Source of the DNA: Candidatus Bathyarchaeota archaeon
GTDB taxonomy: Archaea > Thermoproteota > Bathyarchaeia > Bathyarchaeales > B26-1
Length of the DNA stretch: 5,940 nucleotides
Direction: 5' to 3'
Assembly (NCBI GenBank): GCA_018396795.1
Contig: JAGTRH010000091.1
Coordinates: forward strand, 1 to 5,940
Under the pieces are notes generated by a model. That model was not told the DNA's origin and made no database searches. It was given only the letters and a program-made list of their open reading frames with translations. The position numbers and the translations under genes were made by a program. Below, piece by piece: positions 1-5,123 of this stretch (position 1 is its first letter; the number at the start of each line of letters is the position of its first letter).

Positions 1-253
1 GATGCAATAATAGATATCTCTGTGATCCGCCTGGGTGGATTAACGAAAAAACTCTTGATGAAAAGCAAACCAACAATTTTTTTGATTTGATTTTGAATTT
101 CTTTCAATCCCTTTTCATAAGGTAAACTCTTAACTTCTCCTGAAAGATTTGAATTGCCATTAGGAAGCCAAGCGACTTTAAGCTCTAACCCATTTTAAGC
201 AGATTCTTCAGCCTTTCCAACTCATCCTCAAGCCTTTTCTGTAAATCAGACAT
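1..253 (-). pseudogene. Frameshifted, edge-truncated gene for a small coiled-coil protein of unknown function
   Basis: Reading leftward, an ATG at 253-251 opens a 22-residue frame (MSDLQKRLEDELERLKNLLK, then MG) that stops at a TAG at 187-185. Directly after, another frame continues without a stop from 188 to the window edge. It begins LELKVAWLPNGNSNLSGEVK and goes on through YEKGLKEIQNQIKKIV and a hydrophobic stretch GLLFIKSFF. The two pieces join if one base is restored near 187-190, so the gene looks like one protein with a 1-nt deletion. The first part is a heptad-like charged helix. The ATG lies 13 nt after the stop of the upstream gene, with a weak AAAGG-type ribosome site between, so the two form an operon. 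Function is not recognised. The C-terminus lies outside the window. It could be a real pseudogene or a sequencing indel. Confidence 0.5.
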
Positions 254-266
254 TACAACCTTTTGC

Positions 267-1043
267 TTAGCCATATTCATCATTCTCAGGCTCACTTTCC
301 TCCGTAGATTCTAAGGGCTCTGTGTAGAGTTCAGCCTCAAGCATTGAAAGGTCTTGAGTTTCTATTTGCTCTAATGTTTCTGTCGGCTCCATCTTAGATT
401 CTGAGGACTCTTGGTAGAGTTCAGACTCTATAGAGGAAAAGTTTTGAGCTTCCATATCCTCTGCGGCATCTAATTCAGATGTATAATTTGGTTCAACTAA
501 GCTTTCAAGCGGCTCCGCATTTTCCAAAGACTCATCTTGAGCTCGCTCTTCCAATGGCTCGGCTTCAACCTTAGTTTCCGCATCATCATTATTAGCGGCT
601 TCAATCTTCAAATCTTCTAAGGGTTCATTTCTATTTTCCTCAGAAGCCTTTTCTTCCACGCCTTCTTCAGGCTCAAGTTTTCCATTTAGCCTTTCAGAAA
701 TCTTCTCGTACAGCTCTGGATCCTTCTCTAACAATTTTAAAACGTCCTCTTCTCTAGGCTCTGCCCTCAAGTTCCTCTCAATCTTCTCCAGTAGATGCTT
801 AACTTCTGGGTCATATACCAGTCTCTCTTTAGTTCTATAGATAGGCTCTCTAGATGCGCTCGGATAGCTGGTTTTCTCCACAACCTGCCTATTGGGCTTG
901 TGGGATTCCGGCTTGTAAGACCTTGACCTATAGCCTGGAGTTGCACTATAGCCAAGTCTACTTCTATAACCGCTGAGCTTAACAGGCCCTGCGAGCTGCC
1001 TGTAAATTCCCCTTGCTTTATAAGAGCCTCTTCCTCTAGACAA
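267..1043 (-). CDS. Low-complexity protein with basic N-terminus and acidic repeat-bearing C-terminus, unknown function
   Basis: The open frame from a TTG at 1043 encodes 258 residues. I do not recognise a family. Residues 1-75 are strongly basic and rich in Arg, Tyr, Ser and Gly (GYRSRLGYS, PGYRSRSYKP). Residues 76-122 look like a small helical domain (YDPEVKHLLEKIERNL, VLKLLEKDPELYEKISERL). Residues 123-258 are very acidic and low-complexity, with recurring EPLE motifs near 140, 162, 177 and 242. A duplicated block of about 19 residues recurs at 198-216 and 228-246, both containing ELY. No signal peptide or membrane segment is visible. The TTG start has no ribosome site before it, and coding character continues upstream in the same frame to a better start, so this ORF is probably an incomplete version of the gene (see the entry for 1044-1107). 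It is likely cotranscribed with the broken gene that follows it. A nucleic-acid-binding role for the basic part is only a guess. Confidence 0.6.
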   Translation of the reverse strand: MSRGRGSYKARGIYRQLAGPVKLSGYRSRLGYSATPGYRSRSYKPESHKPNRQVVEKTSYPSASREPIYRTKERLVYDPEVKHLLEKIERNLRAEPREEDVLKLLEKDPELYEKISERLNGKLEPEEGVEEKASEENRNEPLEDLKIEAANNDDAETKVEAEPLEERAQDESLENAEPLESLVEPNYTSELDAAEDMEAQNFSSIESELYQESSESKMEPTETLEQIETQDLSMLEAELYTEPLESTEESEPENDEYG

Positions 1044-1107
1044 GTATTTCTTGAGAAGATCTATGAGCTCATCCAGCTTTTTATCTTCATCCTTGCCCAG
1101 TTTTCAT
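1044..1107 (-). other. Probable true N-terminus of the low-complexity gene, separated by a 1-nt frameshift
   Basis: In the frame of the 267-1043 ORF the sequence upstream of its TTG reads KLGKDEDKKLDELIDLLKKY, a convincing charged helix, with no in-frame ATG, GTG or TTG before a TGA at 1106-1104. An ATG at 1107-1105 has GGAGAG immediately before it but sits one base out of frame and stops after six codons. Removing one A from the AAAA run at 1101-1104 would give an MKLGKDEDKK start fused in frame to the rest. This points to an indel in an A run, either real or a sequencing error. Less likely, it reflects translational slippage or a CTG start. Confidence 0.5.
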
Positions 1108-1181
1108 CTCTCCTTTTTTCCTGCTTAAAAAGTTAGATTTAGACTTATTCTGCCAAGAGGAGATTGATTCTGAATTATTCT

Positions 1182-1189
1182 GTATTTAA
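1182..1189 (-). promoter_or_regulatory. Candidate TATA box for the two-gene minus-strand unit
   Basis: On the minus strand this reads TTTAAATA, a good archaeal box A, between the rnpB 3' end and the low-complexity gene. A start about 26 nt downstream would fall near 1157 and leave a roughly 50-nt leader carrying the GGAGAG ribosome site next to the ATG at 1107. It supports 1107 as the real gene start. Confidence 0.45.
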
Positions 1190-1205
1190 ATGTTACCCAC
1201 CTTAG

Positions 1206-1524
1206 GGGGCTGGTGTGCTGGCCGTAACCCGCCTTCTGTTTTAGACGGCATTCGGCTAAACGGGCTACCCGCGCCTCACACAGTACTCATAGGCGCCTAC
1301 TCGCCCTTTCACCCCGCAGGACGGCCGTTTCACCGCTCCCACCAAGCCTACTCGGCGACTTAGCACGCCTCAACGTCACGGGCCTAGTGGGCGTTCCGTT
1401 TCTGTTCCGGAGCCGAGGCTCTCGCCCCACGCCTTGCGGCGTTGCGGGCTGTGCGGTGGGCGGAGTTTCCTCAAGCGCCCGCGGAGAGCGTGGCGCTCGA
1501 AGGCCGTCCGCCAGCTCACCAGCC
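1206..1524 (-). ncRNA. rnpB: RNase P RNA, archaeal type A
   Basis: This is the catalytic RNA of ribonuclease P, which trims 5' leaders from tRNA precursors. About 320 nt of very GC-rich sequence stand out from the AT-rich surroundings. On the minus strand the 5' end GGCTGGTG (1524-1517) pairs exactly with CACCAGCC (1215-1208), closing helix P1. Conserved region I is seen as GAGGAAACTCCG (RC of 1461-1472). Conserved region V, which pairs with it in P4, is ACAGAAGGCGGGTTACGG (RC of 1222-1239). Internal GGTGAAACGG and GGGTGAAAGGGCGAGTA segments also fit the P15/J regions of the A type. The exact ends are inferred from P1. The gene lies 40 bp after the stop of the NrdD-like gene, on the same strand, and appears to have its own TATA box. 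An open frame of 79 codons inside it is not a gene. Confidence 0.93.
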
Positions 1525-1548
1525 AAAAATAGTTAAGTTTTCCCATTG

Positions 1549-1554
1549 AATAAG
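1549..1554 (-). promoter_or_regulatory. Candidate TATA box for rnpB
   Basis: The minus strand reads CTTATT here, matching five of six positions of the archaeal box A YTTATA, and lies 25 to 30 nt before the inferred first nucleotide of RNase P RNA. It sits in the short gap after the stop codon of the NrdD-like gene, so rnpB can be transcribed independently. The match is short and this is moderate evidence only. Confidence 0.4.
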
Positions 1555-1563
1555 TGTTTTGGT

Positions 1564-3804
1564 TTACTTGCTTGATGGGAATACTGCTTTATATCTTGTG
1601 GATTCACGGATGAATTTAATGGTGTTTACTGATCCGCATGATGGGCATTTTGGTTGCGCTCCATGGAAGGTTTTATGGCAGCCGTTGCAGTATGTTAGGG
1701 TTGCGTCGAAGGTGTATAATGGGATTTTAAGGTTGCCGATTATCTTCTTTGTTATGAGCAATAACTGTTCTGGGTCTTCTTCTCTTACTGGTATTTTAGC
1801 AAGGTGGCTACCATAAAAGAATTGGTGGAGTCTCTCTTCTACGCTTAGGTACTTTTCTATTGGAACCTCAGAGTTGCCTGCTATGCCGCTTATGTCGCTG
1901 TAGTATGGCCTCTCCCTGCTGCCGCTTATGTTCACTCCAGCCAACCCATAGCGTTCTATATCAAGGGAAGCCATTCTCCGCGAGACCTCAGCATCCGGCG
2001 TCAATGATAATGCACAGCGCATCTCCTTTCTCCTAGAGTGGTCGCTGGCTATTTTCAGGAGGTATGATGAGAGTTCCTCAGCAAACTTTAGGGGTTTCTC
2101 GCCCTCATAGATTGCGCTGTTAGTTGCCAATTGAACTGTTTCATTTAACCCTACCAGACTCACTAGGAAGAGCGAGTTATCAAGCCTACAATATGGGTCT
2201 CTTCTCCCTCCACCCTGGAATAGAAATGGCATTAAACCTTCATGGGCTCGCTGCTTAATTGTTAAATACTTTATTTCAAGCGCTCTAAGGGCTTTCTCAG
2301 AGAAATCATAAAGATTCTCGAAGAAATCTTTTCTACCTCCCTTAGACTCATAGAAGGCCCTTGGCAGATTCACCGTTACACTGCCCATACAGCCAACCCT
2401 AACAATGTCGAGCTCCCAATCCCCCCTCCAGCCTTCCGAGAATGTTTGTCCAACAGCCGTGTAGGATGCCTTCTCCTGGCTTTCAGAGAATATGTTAGCG
2501 AAGTATGGAAGCCCGTGGACGGCGAGCGCATGCGCCTCACTGAGCAGGGTTTCTCCCTCACTACTGCATGTTGTTCCAGGGTGAACCTTGATTATTGGGC
2601 TTGGGTTAAATATGGGTCTAGACGTGCATATGTCTTTGAAGCAATCGAGTATTAGCGAGGCCAGAGTAAAGCTTTCATCCGCGTAATCACCATAAACACC
2701 AGCGAAGACTCCGTTTGATCCAACCGCTCTACACTCGGCTAGAAAACCCGGAATCTCCATCTCCAACCCAAGGGATACACCCGTGGAGATGGATAGATTG
2801 ACGGATGATAGGAAGAAAGTGAGTTCATCCTTAACTTCATTCTTTGAAAGACCCTTAATGAACGGCGCCAAAAATACGTTAAAGAAGTCTATGCCCTGCT
2901 CACACGAGACCTCCGTGGACGCAAGCCTTAGGATGTCTGCTACTAAATGTAATGCCGCCCTAAAACTCTTTGGCGGCTGAACCGATATGTAATCTGAGGC
3001 TCGCTCCTTAAATGCTAGACCATTCCTAAGGAAGAACCTTAAATCATGGATGAAACTGTCCATCTTTAAAATCCAGCATGCAAGGTTATCTAAGTTCAAT
3101 GTACCAGAGAGGTGGGCGTCAGCAATATCCCTTGGAAGCGTATTTAGAAGAGTATACTCTTCGATCACACGGTTGCCAGCTGCTATACGTATTGCCTCAA
3201 CATTTGCTGAGGCAGCGCTCATAGCCTTTATCAGCTGGGTTACATCATAAACTGGTAGGCCTAAACGTGTAAGCTTATGGCGGTACTCCTCCAGGCCGCG
3301 CTCTATCAATATTGCGTTCACAAACTCCCTGATTAACGGCGCAGTTAAATATTTAGTGTCAAGCTTAAGCAGGCGCTCCTCAGTTTCGCGAGCGATCTTT
3401 TGAGCGAGGTCTAGGGGTACACCTGCCTCTCTAACCAGTGACTCAGCAATCTTATTCCTATCAAAGAATTCTATTGCTAGACGTGATGTTCTCACGAGCA
3501 TTCTTCTCTTGAATGCGCTCTCCTCAAGGTGGCTTGCAAAGTCAACGATAGATTTGCCGAGATCAGTTAGCATATACTTCTTGGACTCCACATCAGGCTC
3601 TATGAGATCCATGTTTAAAAGCACTTTAAGGTGGTATGCGAATCTACCAGCATCTTTACTTGGACTAAGCTTCAAAAGATTCATTATCTCAGTGTACGAG
3701 AGAGGCCCCCTATCAAAAAGCAACCTAAGTATATTAAGCCTTAAATTTGACGAAACAGCTTTAAGGACTCTTGCACCTAACTTTCTTCTAACGGGCAAAA
3801 TCAC
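1564..3804 (-). CDS. HTH-ATP-cone-NrdD-like protein, apparently catalytically dead (putative nucleotide-sensing regulator)
   Basis: The 746 residues fall into four parts. Residues 16-95 form an ArsR-type winged helix (NLRLNILRLLFDRGPLSYTE, then a recognition-helix region ending FAYHLKVLLNMDLI). Residues 100-185 form an ATP-cone (FFDRNKIAESLVREAG, LTAPLIREFVNAIL). Residues 200-690 form a class III ribonucleotide reductase barrel (NVFLAPFIKGLS, GVYGDYADES, SEGWRGDWELD, VTVNLPR, SLVGLNETVQ). A zinc site follows with Cys706, Cys709, Cys720 and Cys723. Three catalytic positions are changed. Ser250 (DSFIHDLRFF) stands for the first active-site Cys, Val451 (SYTAVGQTFS) for the Cys of the MGCRT loop, and Arg737 (STRYKA) for the radical Gly. 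No glycine follows residue 724. The His-rich IHIHDL motif reads LNLDNL. No nrdG is nearby. I infer a pseudoenzyme regulator using nucleotide binding as signal. The start is a GTG with a TATA box about 20-26 nt ahead, suggesting a leaderless mRNA. An unusual active reductase is much less likely. Confidence 0.9.
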   Translation of the reverse strand: MILPVRRKLGARVLKAVSSNLRLNILRLLFDRGPLSYTEIMNLLKLSPSKDAGRFAYHLKVLLNMDLIEPDVESKKYMLTDLGKSIVDFASHLEESAFKRRMLVRTSRLAIEFFDRNKIAESLVREAGVPLDLAQKIARETEERLLKLDTKYLTAPLIREFVNAILIERGLEEYRHKLTRLGLPVYDVTQLIKAMSAASANVEAIRIAAGNRVIEEYTLLNTLPRDIADAHLSGTLNLDNLACWILKMDSFIHDLRFFLRNGLAFKERASDYISVQPPKSFRAALHLVADILRLASTEVSCEQGIDFFNVFLAPFIKGLSKNEVKDELTFFLSSVNLSISTGVSLGLEMEIPGFLAECRAVGSNGVFAGVYGDYADESFTLASLILDCFKDICTSRPIFNPSPIIKVHPGTTCSSEGETLLSEAHALAVHGLPYFANIFSESQEKASYTAVGQTFSEGWRGDWELDIVRVGCMGSVTVNLPRAFYESKGGRKDFFENLYDFSEKALRALEIKYLTIKQRAHEGLMPFLFQGGGRRDPYCRLDNSLFLVSLVGLNETVQLATNSAIYEGEKPLKFAEELSSYLLKIASDHSRRKEMRCALSLTPDAEVSRRMASLDIERYGLAGVNISGSRERPYYSDISGIAGNSEVPIEKYLSVEERLHQFFYGSHLAKIPVREEDPEQLLLITKKIIGNLKIPLYTFDATLTYCNGCHKTFHGAQPKCPSCGSVNTIKFIRESTRYKAVFPSSK

Positions 3805-3820
3805 ACACGACCTAAAATCA

Positions 3821-3830
3821 TTATATCTTA
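3821..3830 (-). promoter_or_regulatory. TATA box of the NrdD-like gene
   Basis: The minus strand reads TAAGATATAA, an archaeal box A placed about 20-26 nt before the GTG start at 3804. This spacing predicts a transcript starting at or very near the start codon, and no ribosome site is present. It overlaps the near end of the palindrome at 3828-3851, where a bound regulator would block TBP or TFB. Confidence 0.5.
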
Positions 3831-3851
3831 AACCTTAAATTTAAAGTTTAA
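3828..3851. promoter_or_regulatory. 24-bp near-perfect palindrome, candidate operator
   Basis: Centred between 3839 and 3840, the two 12-bp half sites match at 11 of 12 positions. The core is TTAAATTTAA flanked by AAAC and GTTT arms, with the single mismatch at 3834/3845. It abuts the TATA box of the winged-helix NrdD-like gene on its upstream side, which is where an autoregulating dimeric HTH protein would be expected to bind. The region is AT-rich, so chance symmetry is possible, but the arms extend beyond simple TTTAAA. Confidence 0.4.
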
Positions 3852-3858
3852 ATAATTT

Positions 3859-3864
3859 AAAAAA
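3859..3864 (-). terminator. Oligo-T candidate terminator after the methyltransferase gene
   Basis: On the minus strand GCCC is followed by a run of six T about 30 nt after the methyltransferase stop. Archaeal RNA polymerase can terminate at T runs without a hairpin. It would separate this gene from the NrdD-like gene, which has its own promoter. The evidence is limited to the T run. Confidence 0.3.
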
Positions 3865-3894
3865 GGGCTGATTCAACCAACAAATAATTTTATT

Positions 3895-4539
3895 TTAGTA
3901 TTTTATGGCTTTTATCAGTGCGATAACCTCGAAAAAAGCCCCCACCTCATCAATAACTTCAGCTTTAAAGCCTTTTCTTCCAAGCTTTATTAAGGTTTCC
4001 TCTATATTTGATAGAGAAGATTGTACAAGTAAAAGTCTTCCACCGAGTTTTATGTGATCGGATACATTTTCTAGGAATCTATCTAAAACTCTTCTTCCGC
4101 TTTCTCCGCCAGACCAAGCGTACTCTACCCAGTCTTTTGGCTCTTCTTCGGTGGGCAGATATGGCGCATTAAAAAGCACTAGATCGAAAACCAAACCCTT
4201 CCTTAGCGGAGCGAAAAGATCACCACATATAAAATCAATCTTGCCTAAAACGTCGTTCGTCTCAGCATTCTTCCTAGCGCACCTCACAGCGCTCGGATTT
4301 ATATCAACAGCGAGAACCCACGAAGCCTTAAAAGCTGATAAAACTGCCAGTATACCACACCCAGTCCCCACATCCAAAACCACCTCACCATCACAAACAT
4401 CCAGGTTATCAGCCAACAGAAAAGTATCCTCGCTAGGCTCATAAACGCCGCTAAAAACATAGAAAACTAGATCCCCATAAAAAACCCTTTTAAATCCGCT
4501 GCTCAACTCAACCACACAAACCAAAACGCAGCATGCCAA
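3895..4539 (-). CDS. HEMK2/Mtq2-like protein N5-glutamine methyltransferase
   Basis: This is a class I SAM-dependent methyltransferase. Archaeal and eukaryotic members methylate the GGQ glutamine of the translation release factor, and some act on other Gln or Lys targets. Numbering from the TTG at 4539, the family entry motif GVYEPSEDTFLLAD is at 31-44, the SAM loop DVGTGCG at 56-62, the acidic ribose-binding Asp79 in AVDINPSAV, Asp107 in CGDLFAP, and motif IV at 124-129. The HEMK2-type EYAWSGGESGRRVLDRFL follows. Motif IV reads NAPYLP rather than the usual NPPYLP; the codon is GCG. The length, about 205-214 residues, fits the short archaeal form without the bacterial PrmC N-terminal domain. 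The start is uncertain. A TTG at 4539 gives the Cys-rich MACCVLVC extension, while a GTG at 4515 (MVELSSGFKRVF) looks more natural. No ribosome site is seen. It diverges from tRNA-Pro. Confidence 0.88.
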   Translation of the reverse strand: MACCVLVCVVELSSGFKRVFYGDLVFYVFSGVYEPSEDTFLLADNLDVCDGEVVLDVGTGCGILAVLSAFKASWVLAVDINPSAVRCARKNAETNDVLGKIDFICGDLFAPLRKGLVFDLVLFNAPYLPTEEEPKDWVEYAWSGGESGRRVLDRFLENVSDHIKLGGRLLLVQSSLSNIEETLIKLGRKGFKAEVIDEVGAFFEVIALIKAIKY

Positions 4540-4561
4540 TTAAAGTTTTTATCTCACAAAC

Positions 4562-4573
4562 GTAAATAAATAT
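4562..4573. promoter_or_regulatory. Shared A/T box between the methyltransferase and tRNA-Pro
   Basis: TAAATAAATAT-type sequence lies about 16-27 nt before the mature tRNA 5' end on the plus strand. Its complement ATATTTATTTA lies about 25-33 nt before the possible TTG start of the methyltransferase on the minus strand. One A/T element may serve both divergent genes. A second minus-strand candidate, ATAAAAACTTTAA at about 4541-4553, would suit the downstream GTG start instead. Confidence 0.45.
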
Positions 4574-4588
4574 CCTAAATCGCAGGAA

Positions 4589-4666
4589 GGGGCTGTGGGC
4601 TAGCTTGGTCTAGGCTCCGAGCTTCGGGCGCTCGTGACGGGAGTTCAAATCTCCCCAGCCCCACCA
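4589..4666 (+). tRNA. tRNA-Pro, anticodon CGG, CCA encoded
   Basis: All arms are visible. The acceptor GGGGCTG (4589-4595) pairs at all seven positions with CAGCCCC (4656-4662). The D arm has loop AGCTTGGTCTA. The anticodon stem CGAGC/GCTCG encloses loop TTCGGGC with anticodon CGG at 4624-4626, decoding CCG. The T arm is GGGAG-TTCAAAT-CTCCC. G follows the anticodon, as in proline tRNAs. The discriminator A at 4663 and CCA at 4664-4666 are encoded. There is no intron in the anticodon loop. A T run at 4710-4715 downstream is a possible terminator. Confidence 0.95.
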
Positions 4667-4930
4667 CTAAACCTCGTTTATTTACTAAAATAGGGCTTAA
4701 AACGGACTCTTTTTTCGAGGTTTGAACTTGAATATTAGGGTTAAGCATTTTTTGGCAACTTCATAAAACGCCTGAAAAGCTAAAGAGAAACTACGTTTCA
4801 ACCACGAATTTTTCACTTACTAAGAGAAGCAAAACCATATATCGTGGCTAGCCAACAAGTAAACCTTCTGTTCAACCTTAAAAAGTGTTTAAATAAAAAT
4901 TAACCACATAACTAGCCAATTAGTTTGTGG
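4667..4930. other. Gene-free AT-rich spacer after tRNA-Pro
   Basis: I see no convincing coding frame on either strand. A run of six T at 4710-4715 may end the tRNA transcript. The octamer CTAGCCAA occurs twice, at 4848-4855 and 4912-4919, which is too short to interpret. The spacer leads into the inverted repeat that starts at 4931. No second copy of the tRNA 3' end is found in the window, so an attachment-site pair is not shown. Confidence 0.5.
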
Positions 4931-4983
4931 TTATGGTTATAGTTTTCACTATAGTTAAAAATAATTGAGCATCAAAAATTTAA
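4931..4983. repeat. Left arm of a 53-bp interrupted inverted repeat
   Basis: Positions 4950-4983 are the exact reverse complement of 5124-5157 (34 of 34 bases; core AATTGAGCATCAAAAATT). The adjoining 19 bases, 4931-4949, are the exact reverse complement of 5196-5214, which lie in the first codons of vapB. In this arm the two parts are contiguous. In the right arm they are split by 38 bp holding the vapB TATA box and start codon. The left arm therefore looks like an inverted copy of the vapB upstream region that lacks the promoter. Confidence 0.9.
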
Positions 4984-5007
4984 GATAAAAGAGTGACCAT
5001 TTTATTT

Positions 5008-5123
5008 ATGGGTGAGGTTAAAATCCTGGGATCTATACTTTTTAAGAAAATCTATGGGTGTCTTACAGGTGACGCTATGGTCGGTCGACCGAGGGGATGC
5101 ATTACAAAGAGATAGATTTTTAT
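5008..5123 (+). pseudogene. 5' fragment of an ADP-ribosylglycohydrolase (DraG-like) gene
   Basis: An ATG at 5008 starts MGEVKILGSILFKKIYGCLT, then GDAM. The KIYGCLxGDAM signature matches the N-terminal metal-binding start of the ADP-ribosylglycohydrolase family, where GCLLGxAxGDAxGxPxEG is typical. In the open frame the sequence then becomes unlike the family and stops at 5113-5115 after 35 residues. Shifting frame by one base after GDAM restores GRSTEGMHYKEIDF, which again fits the family. A single lost G in the GG at 5079-5080 explains this. Homology ends near 5118-5123, where the right inverted-repeat arm begins, so perhaps 40 of an expected roughly 300 residues survive. An active member would remove ADP-ribose from proteins or related substrates; this piece cannot. 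A TTTAAGATAAAA element at 4979-4990 may be its old promoter. Confidence 0.6.
5081..5092. repeat. 12-bp perfect palindrome within the DraG-like fragment
   Basis: TCGGTCGACCGA is self-complementary over all 12 bases. It falls within the degenerate coding fragment, at the codons for GRSTEG, and may be only a coincidence of coding sequence. No partner site is seen. Confidence 0.35.

Noticed and set aside
1287..1526. 79-codon minus-strand open frame
   Set aside because: It lies inside the RNase P RNA on the same strand. Pro/Arg-rich composition is what GC-rich structured RNA gives when translated.
1559..3838. Several 60-110 codon open frames on the plus strand and one on the minus strand
   Set aside because: They lie antisense to or in another frame of the NrdD-like gene, whose 746 residues align well to a known fold. 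No ribosome sites or family likeness.
4151..4444. 97-codon plus-strand open frame
   Set aside because: Antisense shadow of the methyltransferase gene, which carries clear SAM-binding motifs.
4848..4919. CTAGCCAA direct repeat as an attachment site
   Set aside because: Only eight bases and unrelated to the tRNA 3' end; expected by chance often enough.
4984..5123. Structured small RNA (C/D or H/ACA box) between the repeat arms
   Set aside because: No proper C (RUGAUGA) and D (CUGA) pair and no convincing H/ACA hairpin. The coding reading as an ADP-ribosylglycohydrolase start explains the segment better.
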